NCBI GenBank assembly: GCA_014379705.1
Contig: JACMLI010000093.1
Location: 1 to 27,418, forward strand
Source: Gemmatimonadaceae bacterium
GTDB lineage: Bacteria; Gemmatimonadota; Gemmatimonadetes; Gemmatimonadales; Gemmatimonadaceae
Reading direction: 5' to 3'
DNA length: 27,418 nt
Shown here: positions 1-7,788 of the stretch, piece by piece
How positions within the stretch are numbered: position 1 is the stretch's first letter
How the letters are laid out: each line of letters begins with the position of its first letter
Translations under genes and position numbers: made by a program
Notes under the pieces: model-generated
What the model saw: the letters and a program-made list of their open reading frames with translations, nothing else
Database searches by the model: none
What the model was told of the DNA's origin: nothing

Positions 1-8
1 CGAACACC

Positions 9-1388
9 ATGAAAAGAGTCTTGCCACTCGTTCTGGTCACGATTGTCATCGTGTGCCCAGTGTCAGCGCAGGAGAGACGTTCGACCGAGGCTGATCGTGC
101 GACCACAATCGCCTTTGCGCGCGTCGGCGTGGTCGATGTGGAGGGTGGGCGAGTACTCACCGATCAGACGGTCATCGTCCGGGAAGGGCGTATCGCGGCG
201 CTCGGATCGAGCCAGGAGGTTCCCGTACCGGCCGGGGCGTCGGTCGTTGACGGAAAAGGCCACTTCCTCGTCCCTGGTTTCGCCGACATGCACGTGCACC
301 TCTACACCGAAGGCGACGTCATGACCTATGTCGCCAACGGAGTCACGACGGTGCGAAACATGGCCGGCGATTCAACCCACCTCGAATTCCGACGCCGCGT
401 CTCGGCCGGCGACATGATTGGGCCACGCATCCTCACTGCCGGTCCGGTCATCGAAACGGGTTCGCTCTCCCACCCCGACAACGTCCTGCTGACAGACCAC
501 GCATCCGCGCGACGGGAAGTCGAACGACAGCGTGCCGCCGGGTACGACTTCATCAAGGTGTACAACCAGATGTCGCCGGAAGTTTACGCGTCAGTGATTG
601 CGGCGGCCAAAGAATTCAACATGTCGGTGGTCGGCCACGTGCCGTTCGAAGTTGGGCTGCGCGGCGCGCTGGCAGCGCGACAGAACTCGATTGAGCATCT
701 TCGCGGGTACTTGCAGGAGCTTGTTCCGCCTGCGGCGCCGGTACAGCCGCGCGCGTCGCTCCGGAATCTGAGCGTGGCGTGGAACTACGCGGACGACTCA
801 CGAAGCAGTGCCCTCGTTGCATTGACGGTGGCTGCGGGCACCTGGAATTCTCCGACGCTGGTGTTCTCCGTTCACGAAATGTCACCTGCTTCGGAGCACG
901 CCCGTCTGCTCGCGCGGTCCGAGACAAAACTCCTCAGCCTGCGGGGGCTGCCCGACCGTTCAAAAAAGGAGGGGTACCTTGGCGACTTCACTGAGGCGGA
1001 TTTCGCGGCGACTCAGCGCGGGTTGGAGGCACAGTTCCGTCTGTTGCGCGCGCTCGACAAAGCCGGTGCCGGGCTGCTGGTCGGCACGGATTCGTGGCTG
1101 AGCGGTTTCGCCTACGCGGACGAGTTGGAGCTCCTCGTGAAAGCCGGGCTTACACCCGCACGAGTGCTGCGCATGGCGACTGTTGACGCCGCCCGTTTCC
1201 TCGGCGAGGCGGACCAGTGGGGCACGATCGCCGTGGGACGTCGCGCCGACCTTGTCCTCCTTGATGCCAATCCGCTCAGGGACATCGCGAACGCGCGCCG
1301 CATCCGCGCCGTGGTCAGCAATGGGCGCCTGCTCCGCCGCGCCGATCTCGACACGCTGCTCGGCATTGCCCGTTCCAAGGCGCGGTGA
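9..1388 (+). CDS. Secreted amidohydrolase-family metal-dependent hydrolase
   Basis: A complete 459-residue protein with an N-terminal signal peptide ending near VSAQ (about residues 1-20), so export to the periplasm or beyond is expected. The amidohydrolase (imidazolonepropionase-like) fold is shown by a beta-sandwich N-terminus, the HVH metal motif (H95, H97), K183 in FIKVY (the usual carboxylated lysine), H210 in VVGHVP, H230 in SIEHL and D361 in VGTDSW. This is the full ligand set of a binuclear member. The C-terminus has the typical GTIAVGRRADLVLLDANP segment. Such secreted members include prolidase- and carnosinase-like peptidases and lactone or amide hydrolases; the substrate cannot be told from sequence. 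ATG at 9 is the only sensible start because it opens directly into the signal peptide. The next gene is convergent, so it looks monocistronic from here, although its upstream side is outside the window. Confidence 0.9.
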   Translation: MKRVLPLVLVTIVIVCPVSAQERRSTEADRATTIAFARVGVVDVEGGRVLTDQTVIVREGRIAALGSSQEVPVPAGASVVDGKGHFLVPGFADMHVHLYTEGDVMTYVANGVTTVRNMAGDSTHLEFRRRVSAGDMIGPRILTAGPVIETGSLSHPDNVLLTDHASARREVERQRAAGYDFIKVYNQMSPEVYASVIAAAKEFNMSVVGHVPFEVGLRGALAARQNSIEHLRGYLQELVPPAAPVQPRASLRNLSVAWNYADDSRSSALVALTVAAGTWNSPTLVFSVHEMSPASEHARLLARSETKLLSLRGLPDRSKKEGYLGDFTEADFAATQRGLEAQFRLLRALDKAGAGLLVGTDSWLSGFAYADELELLVKAGLTPARVLRMATVDAARFLGEADQWGTIAVGRRADLVLLDANPLRDIANARRIRAVVSNGRLLRRADLDTLLGIARSKAR

Positions 1389-1411
1389 ATAGAGCCGTTG
1401 CGTCCTGGAGC

Positions 1412-1430
1412 GGCTTGGAGTCTGACCCCA
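1412..1430. repeat. Dispersed 19-bp motif ending TCTGACCCC, first copy
   Basis: The sequence GGCTTGGAGTCTGACCCCA sits 24 bases after the stop of the amidohydrolase, between two convergent genes. An 18/19 match lies at 10717-10735, also just after a plus-strand stop and before a convergent gene. The core TCTGACCCC resembles intergenic repeats that I recall being linked to REP-type elements and their transposases in other bacteria; no transposase is present here. Only a half-site is seen at this copy. Confidence 0.5.
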
Positions 1431-1470
1431 AGAGCTCGATGCATCGCTCAGCGACGCGTGCAGCTCGCGG

Positions 1471-1737
1471 TTACCCCGGTTCCTGACTCCGAGACAACTC
1501 CACCGCGAGCAAATCACCCACCCGCGCCTGCAAGGCTGGCGGGAGCGTGACCTCGCGCAACCTGGAGCGAACCGACTGCATCAGGCTCGCCTCGAACCTG
1601 AACTCGCGCGCACACGCCGCGCACAGCGCCAGGTGCTCATCGACGAGGTGCTGCTCCGCGACGGGCAGTTCGTGATCGAGCCACGAATCGAGCTGTCGGA
1701 ATGTCTCCTCGCAGGTCAACCGGTTGAGCGGCGTCAT
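1471..1737 (-). CDS. Soluble zinc-finger anti-sigma factor
   Basis: An 88-residue protein starting with MTPLNRL. Its ATG overlaps the stop of the sigma factor gene as ATGA (1734-1737), so the two are translationally coupled and the longer in-frame start at 1794 is unlikely. It carries H35-x3-C39-x2-C42 (HLALCAAC) and an upstream C9, the signature of zinc-binding anti-sigma (ZAS, zf-HC2) domains. No transmembrane segment is visible, which suggests a cytoplasmic partner of the RsrA/ChrR sort that holds the sigma factor inactive by wrapping around its sigma-2 and sigma-4 regions. In some ZAS proteins the zinc site is a thiol redox switch; whether this one senses oxidants is inference. The C-terminal half (SLMQSVRSRLREVTLPPAL) is helical and lacks a recognisable sensor domain. 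Confidence 0.85.
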   Translation of the reverse strand: MTPLNRLTCEETFRQLDSWLDHELPVAEQHLVDEHLALCAACAREFRFEASLMQSVRSRLREVTLPPALQARVGDLLAVELSRSQEPG

Positions 1738-2372
1738 CGGGCGTCCTCTGGCGCGGGCCCCTTCACGATGCCCGCCTCTCGGGCAACGTCCCACAGCGAT
1801 TTCTGGAGCATCCTTCTTCCTCGATGTAGTCGGGAGCGAACGGTGCCGACCGGTACGTCGAGCACGTCCGCGATCTCCTGATAGGCAAAGTCTTCCATGA
1901 AGTACAGCGTGCAGACGATCGCGAACTCCTCGGGGAGCCGCTCCAGCGCCTGCACGACGCGCTCAGTCCCGAGCTGGTCGATCAGGGCGCGCGCCGGATC
2001 CTCGCCGGCTACCTGATAGCCGTGCTGCGTCGACTGCGTGTACAGGTAGAGGTCCGGCACGTCTTCGAAATCCACCGTCGACGGACGTCGCTGCGCGCGC
2101 CGGTGTCCGGCCCACAGGCACCGAGTGAGGATGTGGAAGAACCACGCCTTGAAGTTGGTGCCTGCCTCGAACGTGTGGCGCGAGCGACAGGCATTGAGCG
2201 CCGCGTCCTGCACGAGATCCTCGGCGTCCGAGCGATTGCGCGTCAGGCGCAGCGCATAGCCATAAGCCGGCGAGAGCACGCCCATCAGGAGGGCCTGGAA
2301 CTCCTCGGCATCTACGATCCGGTGGGCGCCTTGCCTGGCGGCCTGCTCGCGGATCTCCGGAGGCTCGATCAC
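1734..2372 (-). CDS. ECF-family RNA polymerase sigma factor
   Basis: A 212-residue group 4 (ECF) sigma factor that would direct RNA polymerase to a stress or envelope regulon. Region 2 spans about residues 25-95, with AEDLVQDAALNACRSR and the region 2.4 part FKAWFFHILTR. Region 4 spans about 138-192, with the helix-turn-helix YQEIADVLDVPVGTVRSRLH. The linker (about 96-135) is rather long and ends in an alanine-rich helix. Translation begins at a GTG (2370-2372), preceded by an AGGG at suitable distance. The gene is followed with a 4-base overlap by its zinc anti-sigma factor, the usual arrangement. The EgtD-like gene ends 104 bases upstream on the same strand, so the four genes from 3941 to 1471 may be one transcription unit or two. 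Confidence 0.93.
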   Translation of the reverse strand: MIEPPEIREQAARQGAHRIVDAEEFQALLMGVLSPAYGYALRLTRNRSDAEDLVQDAALNACRSRHTFEAGTNFKAWFFHILTRCLWAGHRRAQRRPSTVDFEDVPDLYLYTQSTQHGYQVAGEDPARALIDQLGTERVVQALERLPEEFAIVCTLYFMEDFAYQEIADVLDVPVGTVRSRLHRGRRMLQKSLWDVAREAGIVKGPAPEDAR

Positions 2373-2476
2373 CTCGACACCCTATACGCGACTCGCATCC
2401 TGCCCGCGAACGTCGGTGCGCGAGGGCATCATGTCAAGCGTCGTGGCGCGGTCCGCGAGCGAAGTCATGGTCGGCA

Positions 2477-3415
2477 TCATGCGAGCCATACCGGATCGAT
2501 GACCGCGACTGCAGTGCCGTTCTCGTGCTGATGCCACGCGTGGAGTTGGAGCCCACACCCACGCAACGTGCCCTCGAGCCGCCTGCGATCGAACGTCGCC
2601 GCAAGCACCGTTCGAAGTGTTTCGTGACGACCAACGAGGATATGTGAACCATCGGGGATCGCCAGGCGTATTGGCCGGTGCGCGACGAGCACGCCTTCGA
2701 CGCGTGCGTTCGCCCGATCGTGCCGCGCCGCAAACTGGAGTTCGGACGTATCGATGGGCGCACTGAGCACCCGAGCGAGTTCCTGCACGACGACGGCATT
2801 CGCGCGTTCCCAGGCGCCGCCAGCCCTCCCGTATGCCGCCTCGAGTTCGCGGGCGTCCGTGCGCACGTCAAGCACGAGTATCAGGCGATCGCCGGGCTTC
2901 ATGGCGGCCCGAATGGATCGCAATGTTCGCACGCCCTCGATGGTGCCTCGCGTGCCCAGCGCATTGCCCGGAACGACGATCAGGAGCGGTCGCGGAAAAG
3001 GCATCGGTGGTATGAGGTCCTCCGGAGTGTTCGCCGTGAACGCATGCACCTCGGTGGCGACACCCCAGGACCTCACTCGGTCCCCCAAGCCGCGCGCGAC
3101 GGAAGGCACGCGGTGCGCCACGAAGCAGATGCGCGGGCGATCAGCTGTCATAGCCTCCAGCAGTCGCGCGTCTGACGGCACCGCATCCACGAAGAGGATC
3201 GCCGCGGGAACGAACCTCTCGAGGTGCGCAACGGACGGAAATCCGACGAACGGCGCCTCGAGGTCGGATGCCGCGAGTACCGTGACCGCGACGGCGGGCT
3301 CGAACAGTGCCATCGGCAGTTCCTTCTGGCGCCGCTCCAGGCAATCGCGCAGGTGCGCGGTCCACACGGGATGAGGAACGACCTTTGGGCGCGCGGCGGG
3401 AGTCGGTTCGATCAT
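2477..3415 (-). CDS. Degenerate EgtD-like (histidine methyltransferase-fold) protein
   Basis: A 312-residue cytoplasmic protein. Its second half (about residues 145-306) follows the EgtD/DUF2260 pattern of SAM-dependent histidine N-methyltransferases: VVPGNALGT for the family's FPGSTIGN, then MKPGDRLILVLDVRTDARELEAAY split by the usual spacing, RVEGVLVAHR and a C-terminal strand. The first half is much less like EgtD: the glycine-rich SAM loop is not recognisable and the N-terminal Y-D-E/R-G region is absent. In my alignment the EgtD substrate-binding Asn, Glu and Ser positions are T155, G262 and H264, so trimethylation of histidine is doubtful. The ATG at 3415 has AGGAG five to six bases upstream; the GTG at 3442 lacks one. 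It lies 34 bases after the DM13 gene on the same strand. The family call is moderate and the function unknown. Confidence 0.65.
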   Translation of the reverse strand: MIEPTPAARPKVVPHPVWTAHLRDCLERRQKELPMALFEPAVAVTVLAASDLEAPFVGFPSVAHLERFVPAAILFVDAVPSDARLLEAMTADRPRICFVAHRVPSVARGLGDRVRSWGVATEVHAFTANTPEDLIPPMPFPRPLLIVVPGNALGTRGTIEGVRTLRSIRAAMKPGDRLILVLDVRTDARELEAAYGRAGGAWERANAVVVQELARVLSAPIDTSELQFAARHDRANARVEGVLVAHRPIRLAIPDGSHILVGRHETLRTVLAATFDRRRLEGTLRGCGLQLHAWHQHENGTAVAVIDPVWLA

Positions 3416-3449
3416 GAGGTCTCCTGTCCTCGTCAGGTTCACCGAGTGT

Positions 3450-3941
3450 TCAGCTGGCCGTCAGCGCGGCGCTGCCGAAGTTCACGCTGAAGCGCTTGCA
3501 CCAGATCGTGACGGTCTGATAGCGCGCCAGGTCGACGGTGGCCGGGATCTCGTAGTTCTGGTCGCCGCGATTGCCCTTCATGGCGCCGAGTTCGATGAAG
3601 CCGGCTTTCGTCACGGTCTCATTGTCCGCGGCGTCAGGAGCGGCGACCAGGTAGACGCGGACGTCCGGACCATTCGAGGTCTCGAAGTCCGTGAGGCGAA
3701 GGACGCGGTCTCCGGACGTCAGCTTCAGTATGGTGGCGGTGCCCTTCGTGTCGTGGTGCACCCCGCGGAACGTCCCTTTCGACAGCGCGACCGGCTCGGC
3801 GACCGCTCCTTCTGCCAGCAGCGCCGTGGTGGGCAGCGCCTCGCTGACCTGGTTGTCGATGAGGAGTCGCTCGGGGCGAAAGGCGTACCAGCCGATGGCG
3901 CCGGCGACAACGACGGTCAGGGCAATGATGCGGTTTCTCAT
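3450..3941 (-). CDS. Membrane-anchored DM13-domain protein
   Basis: A 163-residue protein with an N-terminal hydrophobic segment (about residues 4-20) and a short basic head, so it is anchored in the inner membrane or exported. Residues 55-162 form a DM13 domain: KGTFRGVHHDTKGTATI, RLTDFETSNGPDVRVYLVA and the closing VTIWCKRFSVNFGSAAL with the conserved cysteine C148. DM13 domains have been proposed to act in extracytoplasmic redox or electron-transfer reactions through that cysteine; direct evidence is sparse. The ATG at 3941 opens directly into the membrane segment, and upstream in-frame codons to 4157 encode unlikely sequence. It heads the minus-strand group DM13, EgtD-like, ECF sigma, anti-sigma, and has a possible ECF promoter upstream, which would fit autoregulation. 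Confidence 0.85.
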   Translation of the reverse strand: MRNRIIALTVVVAGAIGWYAFRPERLLIDNQVSEALPTTALLAEGAVAEPVALSKGTFRGVHHDTKGTATILKLTSGDRVLRLTDFETSNGPDVRVYLVAAPDAADNETVTKAGFIELGAMKGNRGDQNYEIPATVDLARYQTVTIWCKRFSVNFGSAALTAS

Positions 3942-3992
3942 GGAAGTCTCGTGGTTCTCGGGGTTCGCTGCGGTTCGGTGTGCGGCGGCTAT

Positions 3993-4018
3993 ATGTCGCG
4001 CCGGCCCGAGAAGGTTCC
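3993..4018 (-). promoter_or_regulatory. Possible ECF-type promoter of the DM13 gene
   Basis: On the minus strand GGAAC (4018-4014) is followed after 15 bases by CGAC (3998-3995), about 50 bases before the DM13 start. GGAAC with a 15-17 base spacer is the common -35 signature of ECF sigma factors, and one is encoded three genes downstream. A single match in G+C-rich DNA is weak evidence. Confidence 0.25.
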
Positions 4019-4126
4019 CGAGCAGCTCGTGACACCGCATTGAGCACCAGCCCCGACCGTGCGGGGAACTCTCCGTGGGGGTGGGCCATTCCAGCGGCCC
4101 GTCAACCCCTAACGAGGTCTTCTTCC

Positions 4127-5275
4127 ATGCATGCGCTTCGCTCTCTTCTACCTGCACTCGTGGCCCTGGCCGCTGTTGCCTGCAGCACCCCCGACGGCAC
4201 GTCCACGTCGACTCTCCCGCTGGCGCCGTCGTCGGCGCTCGCGCCCGCCGGTGCTGTCGGCCAGGTCTACACCGCGACCAATGCCACGACTGGCAACGCG
4301 ATCCTCGCGTTCGATCGCGGGGCCGACGGTTCGCTCACAGCTAGTGGCTCCTACGCCACGAATGGCGTCGGGACCGGCGCTGGTCTCGGCAATCAGGGAG
4401 GAGTCACCCTGTCGGGTGACGCGAAGTCGCTCTTCGTCGTGAACGCCGCCAGCGACAACGTCTCGGTCTTCGCCGTCCGGCCTAACGGTACGCTCGAGTT
4501 GCGCGGGACCTGGGGCAGCGGCGGCGTAGGCCCGGTGAGCGTCACCGAGTCGCACGGCCTGGTGTACGTCCTCAACGCGGGGAGCGGGAACATCGCCGGC
4601 TTCAGGCTCGGCGCCGGTGGGCTCACGTCGATCGCCAACTCGGTGCGTCCGGTGAGCGCCGCCAGTGCAGGCGCTGCGCAGGTCCAGTTTGACGGGACGG
4701 GTCGCGTGCTCGTGGTCACCGAACGGGTCACCAACCGCATTTCGACGTATGCCATCGATGCCAACGGCGTGGCCGGCGCGCCTAACGTGGTCGTGTCGAG
4801 TGGCACGACGCCCTTCGGCTTCGGGATCACTGGCGGGTTGCTCGTGGTGTCGGAGGCGTTTGCCGGGGCGCCCGACGGCAGCGCGGTCTCGAGCTACGAG
4901 CTCGGGCGGCAGGGTGGCGCCCGCGTGATCAGCGCCTCGGTGGGCACCACGGAGACGGCGGCGTGCTGGCTCGTCGTTACCGGGAACGGGCGGTTTGCCT
5001 ACGCGGCGAATGCAGGCAGCGCGTCAATCACGGGATACGCGATCCGTCGTGGCGCGCTGGCCCTCCTGGATGCCGATGGCGTCACGGCGTCCACGGATCC
5101 GGGCCCAACCGATGTGGCGCTCTCCGTCAACAGCCAGTTTCTCTACGTCCTGAGCAACGGCGGGAACAGCATCCGCGGCTTTTCGGTGGGCGCGCAGGGC
5201 GAACTCACGCCACTTACCGGCGCGGCCACCGGCCTCCCAAGCGCGCTGACCTGTCAGCTCGTTGTGGCGATGTGA
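4127..5275 (+). CDS. Secreted lactonase-like seven-bladed beta-propeller lipoprotein
   Basis: A 382-residue protein with a signal peptide ending in LAAVACS, compatible with a lipoprotein cleavage site. The rest is a series of blades with YncE/6-phosphogluconolactonase-like repeats, such as GNAILAFDRGADGSL, LFVVNAASDNVSVFAV, VYVLNAGSGNIAGFRL, RFAYAANAGSASITGYAI and QFLYVLSNGGNSIRGFSV. Proteins of this family in the cell envelope are often of unknown substrate; lactonase activity should not be assumed. The ATG at 4127 has GAGG (4114-4117) upstream; the longer reading frame from 3980 would put the signal peptide inside the protein. It is divergent from the DM13 gene across a 185-base gap, and its last 22 bases overlap the 3' end of the convergent GMC oxidoreductase gene. 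Confidence 0.87.
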   Translation: MHALRSLLPALVALAAVACSTPDGTSTSTLPLAPSSALAPAGAVGQVYTATNATTGNAILAFDRGADGSLTASGSYATNGVGTGAGLGNQGGVTLSGDAKSLFVVNAASDNVSVFAVRPNGTLELRGTWGSGGVGPVSVTESHGLVYVLNAGSGNIAGFRLGAGGLTSIANSVRPVSAASAGAAQVQFDGTGRVLVVTERVTNRISTYAIDANGVAGAPNVVVSSGTTPFGFGITGGLLVVSEAFAGAPDGSAVSSYELGRQGGARVISASVGTTETAACWLVVTGNGRFAYAANAGSASITGYAIRRGALALLDADGVTASTDPGPTDVALSVNSQFLYVLSNGGNSIRGFSVGAQGELTPLTGAATGLPSALTCQLVVAM

Positions 5276-6834
5276 TCCGCGCTGCGCAGCGTCAGTCCTG
5301 CGAAGGTGATCGTCCCGTTCGTGCAGCCACCAGTCGGAAGCGTGGGCGCACCAACGACGAACAGGTTTGGGTGGTCGTGCGTCCGGCCAAAGCTGTCACA
5401 CACGCTCGTCGCCGGGTGTGTGCCCATGCGGCAACCACCGGCGGGATGGTCCTGGTAGTCCGCAACGGACACGGACAGGACGCGACCACCCCCCGAGCGG
5501 GCCATCTCGTGATAGATGCCCCTGATGCGCGCCTGCGTCGCCGGCTCGCGGGCTTCACTGGCGTCGTCCAGCCGGTGGACGATGCGAGGCATCGCATCGC
5601 CATGGCGGTTCTTCGTGCCAGTGTCGAGCGTCAGGCGGCTGTCGCGTGAGGGGTGCGTGTCGGAGTACATGCGCACGCGGGCGACGCCCTTCGCAACCCT
5701 GGCACTCCAGTCATTCAACAGGTCGTCGCCAAAGAGCACCTTGCCCCCTTCCCCCTTGAGCCGCGGGCGCCGCCCCGACTCACTCTCGAAGATCTGAACG
5801 TCGAAGCGGGCATAGGCACCACCCGTCGGACAGCGAAAGTGCTGCCGCGAGATGAGGGGGTACGGCGCGTTCATTCCCGGATAGAGCTTCTCTTCCAGCT
5901 CAATATTCGCGGTGGTGAAGCGGTGCCCCGTCATGTAGCGCCCGACCGTGTCGGAGCGGTTGGCCAGGCCATTAGGGAAGCGGGGGTTCGCGGAGAGCAG
6001 GAGCAGGTGTGGACTCCACGCGTATCCCGCGGCGAGCACGAAGGTCCGCGCGCGGTATTCGACCGGCTCGTCGGGACGATCGGCGTGATAGCCGACGGCG
6101 GCGACGATGTCGTCGCGCCTCTCGTGCATAACGAGCCGCCTCACGAGGACGCGGTCGTGCAGTTCGATGCGGCGGCTCGCCAGCAGCTTCTTGAACGTGT
6201 AGTCGGGGGAGTAGCGGGCACCCGTCGGGCACACGGTGCAGGTGTTGCAGCGCCGGCATTGGGCGCGGCCGTCGAAGGGGACCGTGTTGCGCGCCACCGG
6301 GCATCCGTAGAACGGCAGCCCCGCCTTTTCCGCCCAGGCCTTGATGCGCTCCAGGTTGTAGGTGAGCGGCATGGGGGGCATCGGGTAGGGCGCCGAGCGC
6401 GCGTCCTCCGGATGCGGCGAGGCTTCACCGGCCACGCCGATGCGGCGTTCGGCATCGCCTAACCATGGCTCGAGCTCCGACCAGGACAGGGGCCAGTCCT
6501 CGGCCAGTCCATACATCGACCTGAGGCGCAGGTCCTCCTCGGAGAACCGGTTGGCATGTCCCTGCCAGTGCATCGCCGAGCCGCCGACGGCCATGGTGCG
6601 GCTGATGACGCCTTCGCCCCCCTGGTCCTCGATGAAGTCGCCAGGCCACTGGTTCTCGTCGTACGCAATCGATCGGCGACGATACTCGAGGCGGTTCTCC
6701 GCATCGAAGAGCCGCCGGCCAGCCTCGACGACAACGACGCTGAGTTGCGGCGCCTTTTCGGAGAGCTTCTCCGCCAGCAGCGCCGCAGAAATACCGCCCC
6801 CGATCACGCAGACGTCGGTCTCGACACGGCGCAT
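5254..6834 (-). CDS. GMC-family flavoprotein oxidoreductase with four-cysteine cluster
   Basis: A 526-residue FAD-dependent dehydrogenase of the glucose-methanol-choline superfamily. The N-terminal dinucleotide motif VIGGGISAALLAE is at residues 10-22, the MAVGGSAMHWQGHANRF flavin segment at 81-97, and the C-terminal HPAGGCRMG and CTNGTITFAGL region holds the catalytic histidine area. Residues 193-202 read C-x2-C-x2-C-x2-C-P, a ferredoxin-like pattern that could bind an iron-sulfur cluster. It follows the subunit 3-like gene by five bases, so together they resemble the flavoprotein and small subunits of membrane sugar or alcohol dehydrogenases (gluconate 2-dehydrogenase type). No cytochrome c subunit lies nearby. 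ATG at 6834 has GGGAG eight bases upstream; the GTG at 6843 has none properly spaced. The protein itself has no leader, so it may be co-exported by the Tat leader of its partner. Substrate unknown. Confidence 0.9.
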   Translation of the reverse strand: MRRVETDVCVIGGGISAALLAEKLSEKAPQLSVVVVEAGRRLFDAENRLEYRRRSIAYDENQWPGDFIEDQGGEGVISRTMAVGGSAMHWQGHANRFSEEDLRLRSMYGLAEDWPLSWSELEPWLGDAERRIGVAGEASPHPEDARSAPYPMPPMPLTYNLERIKAWAEKAGLPFYGCPVARNTVPFDGRAQCRRCNTCTVCPTGARYSPDYTFKKLLASRRIELHDRVLVRRLVMHERRDDIVAAVGYHADRPDEPVEYRARTFVLAAGYAWSPHLLLLSANPRFPNGLANRSDTVGRYMTGHRFTTANIELEEKLYPGMNAPYPLISRQHFRCPTGGAYARFDVQIFESESGRRPRLKGEGGKVLFGDDLLNDWSARVAKGVARVRMYSDTHPSRDSRLTLDTGTKNRHGDAMPRIVHRLDDASEAREPATQARIRGIYHEMARSGGGRVLSVSVADYQDHPAGGCRMGTHPATSVCDSFGRTHDHPNLFVVGAPTLPTGGCTNGTITFAGLTLRSADHIATTS

Positions 6835-6839
6835 GGGGC

Positions 6840-7397
6840 TCACTCCCTAGTCAACGGCGCCGGGATCCGGGCCGATGACTCGAGGGTACGGCAGCGGTCC
6901 TTGCCGATGGAGGCCTGGTACGCCATGTCGTGGGCCGCGGGGCTGGCGAACCAGAAGCTCATAAGGTCCGAGACGACGTGTTCGCCGCGGGGGGCGGTCG
7001 TCAGGTCGCTGATGCCAGCCCGTTCGAGCTCCGCGGCCAGTTGCTGGCGCCGGATCGAGCGGTCATCGGACGCGAGGGCACCAACAGCCAGTGCCTGCAG
7101 CTGACGCTGGAACAGGGGCGCGGGTGAGGTGGCCTTGTAGCGCACGCGCGGGCTGCCATACCCGGGGGACATCTCCGCGCCGGGTCGGTAGCCCGATACC
7201 CAGTCCGCAAACTCCGCGGCCACGTTGTCGGTGCCCGCTCGACCTAACGAGGATGGGAGGACGGTCGCCGCGAGCTTGCGCAGCGTGTCTTCCTGAGTTC
7301 CCGGGAACGCGGCGCCGATGGCCCATGCGCGTACGCGGGGTATCGGAAGCATTGCCGCGATTCCCAACGCGGACTGGATGAGCGTGCGACGTCGCAT
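6840..7397 (-). CDS. Gluconate 2-dehydrogenase subunit 3-family protein with Tat-type leader
   Basis: A 185-residue protein whose leader begins MRRRTLIQS and continues through a hydrophobic stretch to about residue 26, resembling a twin-arginine (Tat) signal. Mature-region motifs EDTLRKLAATVLPS, VAAEFADWVSGY and LFQRQLQAL match the gluconate 2-dehydrogenase subunit 3 family. These small subunits accompany GMC flavoproteins and are thought to help their folding, export or membrane attachment. The stop lies five bases before the start of the GMC gene, a clear operon. I chose the ATG at 7397 because it opens directly with the RRR leader; the in-frame extension to 7472 would bury the leader. Its upstream ribosome-binding sequence is weak. 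Confidence 0.82.
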   Translation of the reverse strand: MRRRTLIQSALGIAAMLPIPRVRAWAIGAAFPGTQEDTLRKLAATVLPSSLGRAGTDNVAAEFADWVSGYRPGAEMSPGYGSPRVRYKATSPAPLFQRQLQALAVGALASDDRSIRRQQLAAELERAGISDLTTAPRGEHVVSDLMSFWFASPAAHDMAYQASIGKDRCRTLESSARIPAPLTRE

Positions 7398-7788
7398 GTG
7401 CCCGTCAGTGGGGGCCGAGTCAGCGTTCGGCGGCGAACGGGGGACGCTACGGGTGCGCCTGGCACCCCGCAAGGCGAGGGCCGGTAGCTGCGGGGAACAC
7501 CCTCCCAGGTCCTCCCCCCGCTCACTGGCACGTTAGGCCCATGCACGGAGCTCGAGGTCGCCGGCGATCTCCGGGAGAAGAGAGCGCGGCGTGACCGGGT
7601 GCTACTGAGCCGCGTGCCTGCCCTCTGGCCGTAGCAGTGCTGCATGGGCTCGTGCCTGCCTAACTGGCGCCCGAGTAGCTACAGCGCAATCTTCTGAGCG
7701 CCCTCGGCCTGTGCTCCGTCCTCCTGCTGCGACGGCGCAGCTGACGCGGATGCCTTGCCAGGAAGACCCCACCCTTCGGGATCACACG
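7398..7788. other. Divergent intergenic region, nothing recognisable
   Basis: This 391-base stretch separates the minus-strand subunit 3-like gene from the plus-strand membrane protein. It presumably holds promoters for both, but I find no convincing -35/-10 pair, riboswitch or terminator. A short palindrome GTAGCTAC is at 7675-7682. Reading frames here are short and G+C-driven. Confidence 0.4.

Noticed and set aside
2432..2437. TTGACA on the minus strand upstream of the sigma gene, as a sigma-70 -35 box.
   Set aside because: No acceptable -10 hexamer lies 16-18 bases downstream (GACGTT), so it is not supported.
4065..4090. GGAAC at 4065-4069 on the plus strand as an ECF promoter for the lactonase-like gene.
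   Set aside because: No CGTC/CGAC-like -10 element follows at 15-17 bases.
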